Assembly: GCA_947247005.1 (NCBI GenBank)
Contig: OX365946.1
Span: 49,564,734 to 49,628,733, forward strand
Reading direction: 5' to 3'
DNA length: 64,000 nucleotides
DNA from: Spisula solida
Lineage: Eukaryota; Mollusca; Bivalvia; Venerida; Mactridae
The notes beneath the pieces are model-generated. The model saw only the letters and a program-made list of their open reading frames with translations, searched no databases and had not been told where the DNA came from. The number at the start of each line of letters is the position of its first letter. Within the stretch, counting starts at the first letter, position 1. Shown here piece by piece: positions 1-13,610 of the stretch. Made by a program: the position numbers and the translations under genes.

Positions 1-140
1 TCTGAATAGCTGGATATACTATTTTCCGGTCCGAGCCTGGCCTCTCCCCGATCTCTATAAAAGGAGAAGGCCGAACTATAGCAGTTCCGTTGCGGAAAGT
101 CACGAACACCCAACGGCAATTCGCAACGGTTGACTTGTCG
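1..140 (+). promoter_or_regulatory. TATA promoter-like patch at window edge
   Basis: A strong TATA box (TATAAAAGG, 56-64) lies in a short stretch that is more GC-rich than its surroundings. It is followed about 25-35 bases downstream by a plausible start region around 85-100. No long open frame follows, so this could be the promoter of a spliced gene, or the promoter part of an LTR cut by the window edge. Call rests on the motif alone. Confidence 0.3.
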
Positions 141-289
141 TACCTTGTAAACAAACACGGTGTGCTTAAATATTCTTTAGATGAATATTAACGTTTGGAC
201 GCGCTTAAGTCTATCTTATTAATTTTCTTGGTTAGCAGTGTGTTAGGCACTTCTTCGTTTTAGGATTTCTGACAGCTAAAACTAGGCAT

Positions 290-366
290 TATAGTCGTTT
301 TGCTGTGGAAACTGGGTCATTCAGCTAGTAATAATGTATTATACTACATCTTGGACTTAGGCCGAT
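290..366 (-). repeat. Fragment of the 254-bp retroposon family
   Basis: This stretch matches the internal part of the element at 22618-22870 (shared words such as GGTCATTCAGCTAGT and TTGTTTAGTTGG). It lacks both ends, so it is an old fragment. It is placed on the minus-strand family orientation only by analogy with the other copies. Confidence 0.5.
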
Positions 367-388
367 CTTTGCTTGTTTAGTTGGACAT

Positions 389-542
389 TGTATAAACTCT
401 ATAGTTAAAGTACATAAATATGCATAACCTAGAAATACATCTTATAGCTAAATTTCTAGGTTAAGCATGTTATAGGTAAATTTCCAACTTTGGTAGCTAA
501 ACGGGGGGATTAGCTGTATAAACTCTATGGTTAAAGTACATA
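389..542. repeat. Direct repeat pair enclosing a hairpin
   Basis: A near-identical word of about 28 bases, beginning TGTATAAACTCTAT, occurs at 389-416 and 515-542. Between the two copies lies an inverted pair (AACCTAGAAAT near 427 and ATTTCTAGGTT near 456). This looks like a small local duplication or a short inserted hairpin. No coding content is seen. Confidence 0.5.
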
Positions 543-689
543 TCACCAGCTAGCTACAGGTGAATGACATGTTTTTATTATTCATTTATACAATATATTG
601 CTTGTGAGCATTTTGCATATGAATACGGTGATCTATCCTATATAGCCAATAAATCAGCTGTGAAATTATGCGAATAGAAGTTCGAGAGT

Positions 690-3190
690 CATGTCAAATT
701 CTCCGGATTATAACACTTACCCACTCCGTCAGAAGTTGTTTAGGAATATTCTGTATTTGGGAATTATCACGGACTCCGTTTGCTATAAATGCCAATCTTA
801 GGTCTAGTACAAATGGTAATACATCATTTTATGGAACATTTAATCGCTCAGCTGGGCAAATATTACTATTGAATCGATGGTAATATCTTGTATTTATGAC
901 GGCGTTTTACACGACAAGTGGTACATTCTCGTTGTCTTTCATTATCTAGTTTATCTGTCATTGATAACTTATTCGTCTGGTCACCTTGATAATCAATAAT
1001 TTACTGCAAAGTAGTCTCAGACCTTAATATCGTTTTCCTGATCGTTGTTTTAGTGTGGGCTCTTATGTTGTTGATAAGTGTCAAGGTAATGTACAATATG
1101 GTGAATCAGAAAGAAAAACTCATACAAGAGGTATATTCTAACACGATAATTGGTTAAGTAAGGTCAACTGCCCTTCGGACAGGCGTTAACCATATTGGCA
1201 AACATAGTTTTGGTAGCTGTGTCTTGTTTCGTAGTGAACATGTCTATACGTATTTGGTACCATATATGTATTGCCTGAACGGTAAACGTTGGCTGGCTTC
1301 AAATTACTTGCAACACACCGTCACGGGTTCGAATTCCAGTAGAATGTAGATATTGCAGGTCAGGAAACTGTACCGTTGACTACATCATCAATATATTTGT
1401 CACTGTTTTGTTTGTGATAGTTCAATTATGTATCTCTGCTTGTTGTGTTTGTATTTGCTGTCTAAATAACTCAAATGTCGAACCCACTTATGCGGCAACA
1501 CCTGAGATTATTATTCACCATAAAGGCTATAAGAGTTGAGTCATGTCACTTGCAGTTTATGTAAATAAAAACACAATTTAAAACAAAAAGGGCTGTTTTC
1601 GAATAGTCTTGAAGTCTTACAATGGGCAAATACAATTGATGGTTAAGCGATCGTTGTATTGAATTCCTACATGTAAGTAACTGTCGGTGCTTATTCAAAA
1701 TAATCTAAAACTGCTGCCAAATGGAGATACACACATACGCAGTAATTACATGTACGATATTAGTCAGTACGATCTTTAGAATTTCAAACACAGAACATGG
1801 AATATCTGTTAGCAAGATATGTATGTAAATTACACCGTCTGGTGGTTTCTATTGTACTATGATAATGTTCTACAATACTCTGTCTTCTTCATCTGACAAA
1901 TTAATCATGTGCAATGATCCACGTTTCCTCTATATCTCTATCGGTGTATTTTGTCTATCTTGTCTGAATATCAAATGCGGAGGCAAGTAGACTTTGTAGA
2001 TACCGGTGTTATTGATAGTAGGTTGGCAATAGGAATCGAAGCAGAAATACAATGCTTTATCATATCATGTGCTTATACGATATATATATATATCTACGTG
2101 TGCAGAATAGCTATCCACCCACACACATAATTTCCAAGTCAAAAATAAGATTATCTCTAAATTAAACCCATTTTTCCAAGTTGTCGGATTCATTGTTATT
2201 TGCAAACTATTTCTAGAGCGACGCAAATTTTTGTCATAATATTTCATAGTAAACATCCTGTACTGTAAGTTTGTTTGTCTTGTATTATGAGAGAGAGATA
2301 GATGAAAACAATTTAATGATTCAGCTAATTATTATATTTTCTTTATGATGGTAGTGCGTTTTTGTCAATAGTATAAAGCGGGAAAGTTCGTTTTGTAACA
2401 ATGTACAAAAAACATTTAATCGCTCATTTATATTTAACTATAATCTAATAAAACTTAATACAGAAGAGAATTGATGGTTATTGCGGACAATAATTGTACA
2501 ATCAAATGACAGTGCCACATAGCTCAGATCCCTAAACAAACGTCAACATACGAACCATCAGAGAACACTAGCTTCCTCATATACCGTATATGAGCTGTGA
2601 AGCAACAGACAGTGTTTTTGGACAAAATGGGTACATTAGTTAGGACATGATAAAAGACAAGTGGCCTTCATCAGAATGGGAACAAGAATTCAAACTAAAA
2701 TGAGTAACCAGCTGAACAAGGGAATTATCGATCCAACACATTTATAGAAATAATGCAAATATTATAACGGGCTGCACTATAGTCCGCTAATGATAACACT
2801 AGCATTTGTTAACAAAAAAGGAGAAAATTAAATGCATTTTCGATGTCTATTTGTTTCCAATCGTGTGCAGTATAGTTTTAATGAACAGAACAGACGTTTT
2901 TTTATTTGTGCGTACAGCACCTCGTCACAATACAAACAATAGTATTTACAAAGGAATATATATACATGATTACATAACAGAATTAACCTGTGCTGCGTCA
3001 AACAGTAACATTCTAAATATGTAATTCAAGATTAGCAACGAACATTTGTACTATTCAATATAGCACAGACGGTAAATATATCGACGTTATAGTAAATAAA
3101 ATCATCTGTAATGAGATGATGTTTGTGCCATGTGTAAAATGTCTCCTCGTACATTCATTTCGGTGTGGTTTTTATATGCAATTACCTCCC
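690..3190 (+). repeat. Duplicated non-coding block, copy 1
   Basis: Long diverged colinear similarity to 11270-13610, for example the stretches starting at 722 and 11287, at 1800 and 12660, and at 2760 and 13115. No convincing gene lies inside; the short frames are not conserved between the two copies. A canonical-looking B box (GGTTCGAATTCC) at about 1326 has no matching A box or cloverleaf. Confidence 0.75.
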
Positions 3191-6100
3191 TAATATTATA
3201 TTTGCCATGTGCCTTTCATTGTAAGAGGCATATCCATATCCATTTTAGGGATGTGGATGGCATGCTCGGTGTCTGTCTCTTGTGTTGGTAGCTAGGTGAT
3301 GCCGTCGAAACTGTATAGTTCTGAGGTGTATGTGTACGTACAAAAATTAATTTAAAAAAGTCGACAAAACTAATCCCTCGATATTTTCACTGAGATATTT
3401 TAAAAACGTAACGTTTATATTAAAATGATTGAGAACAAAGTTAAAACGTTATCAATCAAATACCAGTATACCAAATCTTCCAAATATATATAAGTAAAAC
3501 ATCGAGCGATTTGTCATTTGCACACTCGTATTTTTCCAGACACCAAATCACCGCGGATTTTAATACTGATGAATTATGTTCAAGAATAACTGATATATTA
3601 TCTATAGTATTGCCAGGGATATTGTTCGATTGAGACGAGTGAAATCGTACAAGGGAATTGCTGAACAAACACGTGGAAGAATCATGTCTGAAATTTTCAG
3701 TCAAACATTAAAACGATAATTATACATTAGACAGAAACAGCCGACCACAACAGTCACAGAAAAGAAAACAATCAAATAGGAATCACAACCATAAAATGAA
3801 CAAGAAACAAACAGCAGCAAAAGCCGGACAACATTAACTTTTACAACATACTTTTAACATATATATTGGCCCCAATTTTGAAACCATGGCTTCTTTGAAA
3901 AGACGTGCAAACTTTCTGATATATTTGAATATTAGTGTTTGATTTTACTACATCATACTTTTAACGTATATATTGGCTCCCATTGAAACTATGGCTTCTT
4001 TTAAATGCCACACAAACTTTCTGTTATACTGGAATACTCCGTTCGCATTAGTTTCCGCAACATAAATTAAGATCGAAACGATAAATATGGATTGTATGCA
4101 CGTTACAAATTATATACATTGTAAATAACGGTTGACATGTGTGTTTGAAAATTTGTTATCTTATTGGATCAGACAGGTCACACTTTCACAGTAGTCTAAT
4201 TTGTTTGTAAATTATGTGAAACTGTCTGATTAAAATACTGCATCCGGACTGATTATTTTATCTCACCAATTCAAGGCGCAATGAACGAAATCTTATTCGG
4301 GTGCTGCTGGTTCTAGTATAGGGACAGAGTTGTAGTAGTTAAATCATATATACTGGGACGGATACATCTAAGTCTGGTTTATGAGTATTCTGATATTTAA
4401 AACTGTACAAAATGATTTAATGTATACAATCATGTAAGTGGTAGGTCTTTACTTTTCTCCTTTCAATTGTTTCCTAGCGTATAGAAGACTGCTCTTTATG
4501 TTGGTATTTTAAGGTGTCTTGTTTTAAGTGAATGGTGTTACAAACAGACAATAAAACCATTAAAATCGTTTCCAATGAGACAAGGAATTGGCAAAGCACA
4601 TAATCTTCCCTTCTATTCAGGATTGTGTGTAAACTTCGTAAATTATTCGAACTGTAAATGAAAATCCACGCCTTCGGTATGGTTAGAAAGAATAACCTGA
4701 CTTTTGCATCGTTTACATATTCGACAATGGTTTTAATATATATTATACTATGCTTACACCCTATTGACAAATATTTCCGTAAAAAAAGGAAAAGTATACA
4801 GGAAGTCTATTATGCTAAGAAAATACATTACCAAACATTATACCGTTAATTTGTTTTGTATTTCGACGTACATCTTATAAAATTTTGGAGACGACGCGTC
4901 AAGATACATTTTGTGTCAAGTTGAACGATACTACTATTATTTGCTTTGCACGGTAATTGTGAGGAACGTAAATAACTGTTTTAAAATCGATCAGGAAACA
5001 CTGATGATATCAAACACAATTCTGTTTCAAACAAAATTATCTAACATAACTTTACTAATAACATTACCATAGAAAGGTTTCGCCAATTTTCTAGATCTAC
5101 ATATCATAGACAAGTTACGGTAGATGCTAGACTAGTAGGTCGCATGTTTATAAAATGATAATATTCCCTCTACTACATGCATGGTTACCGTATGAAATTA
5201 GGTGTCCTATCTGAATATCGTTTATGGGTAATGTGTTAATGATAACAGACTTCGTCTATTCAATTACATACGTTCAGAAACCACCGAATACATGCATATC
5301 ATGTAACGTAACCATACATCTATAACTGTATCTATGTCAAAGAGCTTGCGATTGGTTTTTGAACTGTGTAACGGTGTACAAATATTTTACTACTGGTGTG
5401 TGCCTTTGTTTATAAATACAGAGTTATATAATGGAAGTTTAATTAATTCGATCATTTCAGATAACGTCAGATGTTCTTTCCTCCGAACGACGTCAGTGAA
5501 CATTTACTCAACTTCTATTTGTTTAATTTCTGTGAATCAAATGAATTATTTCCGATATTACCAGATGTAGATTGCTTAAAACATGCAAAAAGTCAAAATT
5601 ACCACTATCTTTATACCAGCATTTTAGGTTATACTCAAACAGAACTCGACGTCTGAGTAAACTGGCGAATGGGCTTTATCATTTATTTAGCATGCCTCCT
5701 TTGTCACTGTCAGTTTAAAAGTACTATTACATTTTGCATTATAAAAATATAACTGAATACATGTATAAGTATCATTCCTGTTGGCTGTTGGATTGATTCT
5801 AGCTGTTAAAAGCTTACACTTGGAACAACAGAAGTGTGGATATATATTATGCAATCCTTCTATGTATTATAAGTATACCAGCTCATTTCCTAGAATAAAT
5901 ACAATGCTATTAAGTACAGTAGCATGACACAGTTAGACAACATCTATTTCCCTATTATGTACACCGGAGTGGAGTTTCTTGCTCAACATGATTTAAGATA
6001 CAAATGTCTTATTCAGTTCGACAACATTATCCGTTTTGGTAAACAGACTTATGTATCTGTGGAGACGTTCGACCTAGACTCGTTTTATGTAACACGCCTT

Positions 6101-6648
6101 ATGATTTATTTGAATTGCGCTATACTAATACCGACGGTGAGTTGACATCAAACTATCAAATTTCCCGCATGTTCTAATAAGAATTTAACAGATGATGTCT
6201 CGTTTCCGCTTTTGTTTCATTGAATGCATTAATTTAGATACACAGGAAACAAGTGTATCATCCTAACCTCTTACTGATATATATATATAACATACATTTA
6301 TTAACCTATCACACGCAACAAATCATCTGTAGGTGTTATGAGATGTGTCGTGGTTGATTATTAGACACATTTTAAAATATGAAAGGAAGAACTTACATGT
6401 AGCAATAAAATGAAAATTTCTGATTTACACGATACGAAATGACCAGCATTGCATAAACCGCACCATAAAAAGTAAATAAACAATAAGATTTCAAATACAT
6501 GTTTTATATTAAATAAATCCCTATATTGGGTATTATTATGCACATTGTTCTTGAAGAAATGTCATTTATTATGGTGAAAATTCAACCCTAAAGTGCCTGA
6601 AAAAGCATTAACATTACATGTTGTTTGTATTGTACGTATTCATATGTA
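3191..6648. other. Gene-free AT-rich stretch
   Basis: I see no supported gene here. Frames of 60-98 codons around 3456-5656 lack recognisable domains and overlap on both strands in the way random AT-rich sequence does. A diverged tandem duplication sits at 3846-4050, and a short TA microsatellite at about 6273-6288. Confidence 0.6.
3846..4050. repeat. Two diverged tandem units of about 107 bp
   Basis: The unit starts near 3846 with a CATACTTTTAACATATATATTGG-like stretch and recurs at about 3953. Shared words include ATGGCTTCTTT and CAAACTTTCTG. The units differ by several substitutions and small gaps, so the duplication is old. Confidence 0.7.
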
Positions 6649-7263
6649 CAGGGTGATCATTAATATATGGTAACATAAATAACTTTAATAACTTTGTCAG
6701 CTGTTCAGATAATATATATTGTTATATACCTTTATTTAACATACATATGTAAGTTTTATTCTACACATAAATTATTTTCAAATGTCACATTGTTTTTTCA
6801 CATCATAAGTTCGAAACTTTTCCCTTTATTCTGCAAAACTAAAAAAAACAGCCCCAAAATACGTCAAAAATAATCAATTGAAACATTGCATGTTACAACA
6901 CCGATGCTATAATTTTCACAGTGTATTGAAGTTTTCAAACAAATATTGTTTCTGGTTTTGAAGTTTTCATTCCGTCCTCTAGGCATCCACATTAAAAGAA
7001 ACCCAAAGGGTTTAAGTCTGGTGAGTGTAGAGGCCAAGTAAATGTATGGTTTTCGGCGAAATGATACAGTGGTCAAATTTCTAGAAATCACTGAAAATGT
7101 ATGGCAGCATCAAGGATCATATGGACGTCACCTTTATATCACATGCATATATTAGTCATATCCAAAACGAAACTTGGGCTCATTAGCTTTATAACAAGGG
7201 TCAAACCAATTCTCTATCATAAAGTCTGACAAAGTTATTAAAGGTACCCTAATGATCACCCTG
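6649..7263 (-). mobile_element. Degenerate mariner-type element, TA-flanked
   Basis: Both ends read CAGGGTGATCATTA inward and are flanked by TA (6647-6648 and 7264-7265), the Tc1/mariner target duplication. A subterminal word, TTTAATAACTTTGTCAG, also recurs in inverted orientation. On the minus strand near 7000-7040 a short frame reads WPLHSPDLNPLGFF before a stop. That matches the SPDLNPLDFFLWG block around the third catalytic aspartate of mariner transposases. The element is only 615 bp and the frame is interrupted by stops and shifts, so it is an internally deleted, non-autonomous relic. Confidence 0.88.
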
Positions 7264-7265
7264 TA

Positions 7266-10200
7266 CTACTATATTTCAACTCCAAAAAAGCGAACATAAA
7301 AAGGCATTAATAATCGGACTGCTTAAGAAACAGCACAACCTGCCGCCTCAGTCAGTCCAAAATGGTGACCACACACCAAGAATCAACTTATACAATAGTT
7401 CATTTTTAATATTAACTGTGTTACTAAAACAGAATAATATTCACTTCCAAAAAATTTAATTTGAAAGAAAACAGACACAAGAAAATAATATCAGTAGTAA
7501 CGTTGTTAGGGTAGTTCTAAATTTCTTCAAATAATAGGGTGTATCAAGAACTGATTCAGCTAAACAGAATGCCGCAAGTGCTGGTAATCTAGTATATTAG
7601 TTAGTATACATACCAAGCAGGGATTATAGTATGTGATATTGTTAGCTATTCAACTAAACCAAGTCATTTACCCTTAAGACAAGACGATAATCGTTCATAT
7701 TGCATATGCATTTCGCAATGAATATTGATAACTTTTCTAGATACTCTGTCTGGTTTACGTCCTGGTGCATTTGTTTTAAGTTGTAAGCTATATACGGTAG
7801 TATGTTTCGCTCCACCGCGGCTACATTTTTTAAAGTATGTATACGACGACCTGATGACCTAAACAATTATCAAGTTTGCTATTTTGATAGAAATATTACA
7901 TGAGTATAACATAATCATAAACATAGACTTTCCCAATTGAGAAACTACGTCGATTCACCACAGCTTCCCAACAGGGTTTTCAAAAGAAATAAATGTACGG
8001 ACAAAGAGGGGATCTTGTTAGTTGTAAGAGCAGTATTTGTGTTGTTTCGAAACTGCTTCATGAATGGAGGGAGCAAATGCATTACGTGGGAAATGAATGA
8101 CTTCATTTACCTCAAATTGATCATGTTTTTCCGGTCTGTTATTGAACGTAATTTAGAAGTTTTTCTGGTTGAACGTTCGGTAAAGGACACTTTCCAAATG
8201 TAGAGCAATTGCATTTGGCTTAAATGACTTGGGTAATAGTCCACACGTGCGCGCACCAATGAGTTTAACCAAAATAGACAGTCTTTGACATATTTGCTCG
8301 AGAATCCGCGAAACACATTTGACCATTAATTTTTGTTTTCAGTCTGATTCGTACTCGAAGAACCCCATTAATGTGTGCATAAACAGAGCATTTAGTAACA
8401 TAGTTTATTAAGTAATGTACATGTCGTGTTTGTGCATATCTCTTACCAGTTAACATTACACCAGCTGTCAATCAATTACTAGTACCCTTTTAACTCGCCT
8501 GAAAATCTTCGACAAACATTATGGCTGAGCGTAATGCCAATAGCCAGATTATCAGTTGCTAGGAGAAATGAGGCCCAACAAAACAACAATATTGCAGGAA
8601 TACGCGGGTCACCTTGTCACATTATCCCGATACTGGGACATCCAGTTTAGGAACTGCATATATACATGAACACCTAGCACTAAGCAAGATGCACATGTCA
8701 GCACAATTTTGACAACTTTAATATTTTGCTGGATAGATTCGAATATAGCGATTACACAATGTTTTGTATATAACTCACGCTCCGTAAATTACTGCTTTCT
8801 CATAGCAATTATTACTAAATGTACCTACGTATTATACATGCTATGTGTTTAACTCCTCTACGAACAACAAAGTCATTGAATTCCCAAGATATTTTACTAC
8901 AGACAGAGAATGCATTAATCATAAGCAGCAATCATGTCTGCAATCTAAATTCAAGGATTATGTTGCGTCTACATTATGAAGAATTGCGACCATTAAATAT
9001 ATAACGACTACATACACATTCTCACCATCGGATACCCATCTTTGTGTTTCCATTTCAAAAATCGACGAATCCTAACGCGACTTAATTCCCCAGGTCTATA
9101 ATATTTGCGAAAAAGCTTTTTATATATGCTCCCAGTCTCTGTCGTATGCTTTAGCATATTTCTACGCGAAAAATATGAACGTACGTAGGAGAGATTGAAA
9201 CTTTCAACAGTAAATCGACCGAAATACCAAGTTTTAGCTGTCTGAAGTCCTTAAAAGTTAACGAAGAGCCTTATTTAAAAGCTGAAGCTATGGTTTCAAA
9301 TTATGCAAACATAAATGCTAATTGTCTGTTTCTACGCGAATATACAAATAATAACGAACAACATAATATGGCGCTTTCTTACTTTTGAATTTCATCTTCG
9401 AAATTAGATAATATAACTTTTTGCCAATCGCAATGTACAAAGAGTCTTACCTTAGAATATGGTCTCCATTGGAAACCAACTCTTCCTACCCATATTATCG
9501 CCAACTCGACAGAAAACTCCAACACGTTTGTTCTCAATTATTGATGTTTCTAATTCAAATTTCTTGGGAAATAGCAACACGAAGTGTTTAACGTGTGTAT
9601 TGTTTTATTAATATTTCAGAAACTATTTACGATGATATTTCTAACAATAAGAAATACTAGACCATACATGTTTGCCATATGAATAGTCGTGGGATATACC
9701 GGAAGGAGCATTGTTTCAGAAATAAGGCAGATGCTTGCATGTTTGTCCCTTTGTAATATTCACTTCTATAGTAAGTATCATTTTACTACATTGTATTACG
9801 GCTTCACTAATCAGTTATTCATTTCCTAGTATGAATATTCGAACATTAGGTACAAACATTTGCAAATATGTAGACGAAATAACGCGAACTACAACATATC
9901 AGTTTTATCTTAGGATAATCATATATATTTCCATGTGTTAATGAACCGAAAGTATAAATACAAAATATCAGTTTTATCTAACTTTGGGGATGTTATATAT
10001 TTTCATTATCATTTGTTAATGAACCGTAAGGTTAAATCAAAACACACCAAAAGTTCAAAACAGATTGAAATGTTTTCGTAGTAGTACATTCACCAGTACA
10101 ATTAAGTGTATAATGCATTGGCAATTCAAAGCGACGCAGATGCAGCGACAGCGTCTAGCCATCCACACAAGAGACATTCCCTCCGTATCCCCCAAAAAGA

Positions 10201-10290
10201 GATACTTCAAGCAATCTGATACTGACCCCCACATTGAATGAGACACAGCATGGCTTCCTAAATTAGCATATTACTATAGAAGAAGAGAAG
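7266..10290. other. Gene-free stretch
   Basis: Nothing coding is supported. The only structure noted is a diverged tandem duplication of about 72 bp at roughly 9895-10035, with shared words ATATCAGTTTTATCT and GTTAATGAACCG. Confidence 0.55.
9895..10035. repeat. Diverged tandem duplication, about 72-bp unit
   Basis: The two units begin at about 9897 and 9967 with ATATCAGTTTTATCT and end with GTTAATGAACCG. The middle parts have diverged. It is non-coding. Confidence 0.6.
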
Positions 10291-10294
10291 TTAA

Positions 10295-11190
10295 GGAGGT
10301 ACGCGCACCTTTTATCTAACGATCGAATTTTCCTTGAAACGTCTTAAAATGACAGAACAGTCTTCTAGAACAACATTGAAATCATAAAAATGATATGTCA
10401 CCAGGCTCGTTTTCGACATACATGGCTTTCTAATGACCTACCTTTGTATTTTGGTCATTTTATCTATTTCCTGCATTTATGGCACCATTATGTTCTTTTT
10501 AAGATTATTACTGTATGAAACCACTTTTAAGCAATGCATGATATTTTGTGTGTTCAATGGTCATTCCTATTGACATTAGTCACTATTCCAGCTGCCCGGT
10601 GAACAAATTCAGTATTTGAACATGATAAATAGTTACCCCACCCACTTGCTAAAAAGTGTGATTTTCAAATGATTTCAAATGAACGTCAAAAAATACCCAA
10701 CGATCGAAAATGATTTAAAATTGGCCCTAAGTTTAGTATCAAATAGAACACCAGTTTAGTCCAAAAAAAAATAGGGGTCACCAGCCTTTTTTGGGAGCTG
10801 TGCATAAAAAAGCACTAATTATGAATAAATTTGCATAAAATTAACCTAATTTGCATATTGTAATGAAATAATTTTTTCTTAAAAATATTTCAAAGTGTGG
10901 CTACCTCTTATAACTAAACCATGCACTACATATTATATATAAGCATATGCATTTGAACAATTGTAGGGACTTATTGTGAACCCATATTATTCACAATTTT
11001 GCCGTTCCCCACCCACTTTTTCATACAGGCAAAAAATAAAAAGTTAAAAATATCTAATTTGTGCGATAATATTTTGTTTATTTTCATTAATCAACATTCA
11101 TATGCAATCATTGAAACTAAAATTCATGTTTGTTCTTATCTAATACGATTTTGAAATTTCGCGCATGCGCATAAGGCAGCTCGTACCTCC
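10295..11190. mobile_element. TTAA-flanked terminal-inverted-repeat element, family 1
   Basis: The left end TTAA-GGAGGTACG (10291-10303) and right end CGTACCTCC-TTAA (11182-11194) form a perfect inverted pair inside a TTAA duplication, the target site used by piggyBac-type transposases. Length is 896 bp with no transposase frame, so it is non-autonomous. The termini do not start with the usual piggyBac CCY, so the superfamily is inferred from TTAA only. Confidence 0.75.
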
Positions 11191-11269
11191 TTAAATGGGG
11201 CTTACAGTATTATTAATGCAGCTCACGTATGCATCGCGACCATTGCGAAAAAGATAATGCCAACAGTAT

Positions 11270-13610
11270 ACACTCACATTCTCCATCAGAAGTTATTTAG
11301 GAATATTCTGTATTTAGGAATGATCACGAACTCCGTTTGCTATAAATCCCAATCTACGGTCTGGTATAAATGGTAATACATCATTTAATGGAACATTTAA
11401 TTGCTCCACTGGGCAAATATATATTACTTATGAATCGATGGTAATATCTTGTATTTATGACGGCGTTTCACACTACAAGTGGTACATTCTCGCTGTCTTT
11501 CATTATCTAGTGTATTTATCATTGATAACTTATTCGTCTGGACACCTTGATAATCAGTACTTAACTGCCAAGTGGTCTCACTCCTTAGTTATCAGTGTTA
11601 AATAGTATGGGCTCGTCTGTTGTTGATTAGTTTCGAACGAACGGTTAACAGTGGCTGACTGAAAATTACTTGCAACACACCGTTACATGTTTGCAATCCA
11701 GTAAAGCTGAGGAAGCTATCCAGTTCACTACAACATCTATATACATGTATGTGTCACTGTTTTATTTGTAATCGTCATATTGTGTATATTTGCTTATTAA
11801 GTTTGTATATGCTTTGTTGTCGCGTGATCAATGTTGATCACATAATACCGTGATCTTCGATGTAAGAACAAATTACGAAACAATGTTCTCCAACGTGTGT
11901 GATAGCAAATGTAAGAAGCCATCAACTTATCGGCGCAAAAATTTGACGTCACCGGCTTAAATACGTTACTCTGATGTTGATTTGACATGGTAACTTTATA
12001 AATGTATACACCGATCTGCGCTGGTTAAGTAAAAAATTAAGCATTAAAATGTGTGACGTCATGAGTTGGCACTCATTTATATCGGCCAATCAAAATGCAG
12101 GATATTATATATTCTAAGCCAGTTAGAACATATTAATTAAGTAATTTTGTAATGATTAAAAAGGGAAAAGCGAGCGAAGGAACGGCACGCGTCGTCTTTC
12201 GTCACGAAAATAAAGGCAAAGGCTGGCCAAGGCACGCTTTATAACCTGCGTTTTCTAGACTCGTTTAAGAAATGTTGATTTTCAAAGACAACACGTAAGG
12301 GATCCTGTATTTATTGTCCTTGTACGATATTAAGTGATATGTAGTTGCTGTATGTCAGTGACCCAGTCGTGGTACCCACCTATCTGGCAACACCTGGTAT
12401 TATTCTTAACCGTAGTGTCTGTAAGAATATCTCCATGCCACTGGCCGTTCATGTAACTTGAAGCACAATTTAAAACAAATCTAGCTGTTTTCGAATTGTC
12501 TTTAAGTCTTATGATGGACAATACAATGGTTGGTTACGCGGTCGTTGTACTGAATTCCTAAGTTGTTTAATCAAAAACCATAACTGCTGCAAAATGGAGA
12601 TACACAAATACGCAGTAAATACATGTACAATATAAGTCAGTACGATCTTTAGACTTTCAAACGCAGAACATGGAATATCTGTTAGCAAGATATGTATGTA
12701 AATTACACCGTCTGGTGGTTTCTATTGTACTATGATAATGTTCTACAATACTCTGTCTTCTTCATCTGACAAATTAATCATGTGCATTGTTCCTTGTTTC
12801 CTCTATATCTCTATCGGTGTATTTTGTATATCTTGTCTGAATCTTAAAAGAGGAGGCAAGTAGACTTTGTAGATAACGGCATTATTGATAGTAGACTTAG
12901 ATGATACTTGTATTATTGATAGTTGGTTGGCAATACAATCAAAGCAGATATACAACGCTTTACCAAATTATGTGCTTATACATATCTACGTGTACAGAAT
13001 TGCTCCCTTCCCACACACACATAAATACCAAGTCAATAATGAGACAACCTCTAAATTAAACCCCTATTTATAAACCCTAGTTGTTCAAGGGAAAGTGTGA
13101 TACATGTACAACACATTTATAGAAATAGTACAAATATTATAACGAGCTGCATTACAGTCCGCTAATTATAACACTAGCCTGTGTTTACAAAAATTAAAGA
13201 ACATTAAATGCATTTTCGATGTCCATTTTAGTTCAGTCTTGTGCATTATGGTTTCTTATACATATACGCTTTCAACATGCAGGCATTCGATTGTGCAGCG
13301 TTTATCAATGTTTTGTTTATTGATAAGGCTAGGGTTATCTGCGGCGAGCTATACAAGTATAAAAAGTATAAATAACTTTTTTCGTTCACTATACAGACTG
13401 ATTTATCTAAGCAGACGATGGAAGTCTGTGCTGCGCCAAGCAGTAACATTTCAATTATGTAATTGAAAATTTTAATTTGTACTCAGATCTTATTATGCAA
13501 TGTATCATAACTTATCGTGACGTTAAAGTAAACTTAAATGAGAAAGGTCGTAAAATGTCTGTTTGATCATCAATTTCGATGTGGTTATCATATGCAATTA
13601 CTTCCCTTTA
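11270..13610 (+). repeat. Duplicated non-coding block, copy 2
   Basis: Colinear with 690-3190. It differs by a segment of about 530 bp at 11815-12345 that is absent from copy 1, and by many point changes. No conserved reading frame supports a gene. Confidence 0.75.
11815..12345. other. Segment present only in duplicated copy 2, with CRE-like sites
   Basis: Relative to copy 1 near 1470, this stretch is extra. It holds two TGACGTCA-like cAMP-response elements (about 11944 and 12055), a GGCCAATCA CCAAT box (about 12084) and nearby TATA-like words. It could be an inserted regulatory fragment or old element. No inverted ends or target duplication were identified. Confidence 0.4.

Noticed and set aside
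1310..1345. B-box-like GGTTCGAATTCC as part of a tRNA or SINE
   Set aside because: No A box or stems at the right spacing, and the word is not kept in the duplicated block near 11690.
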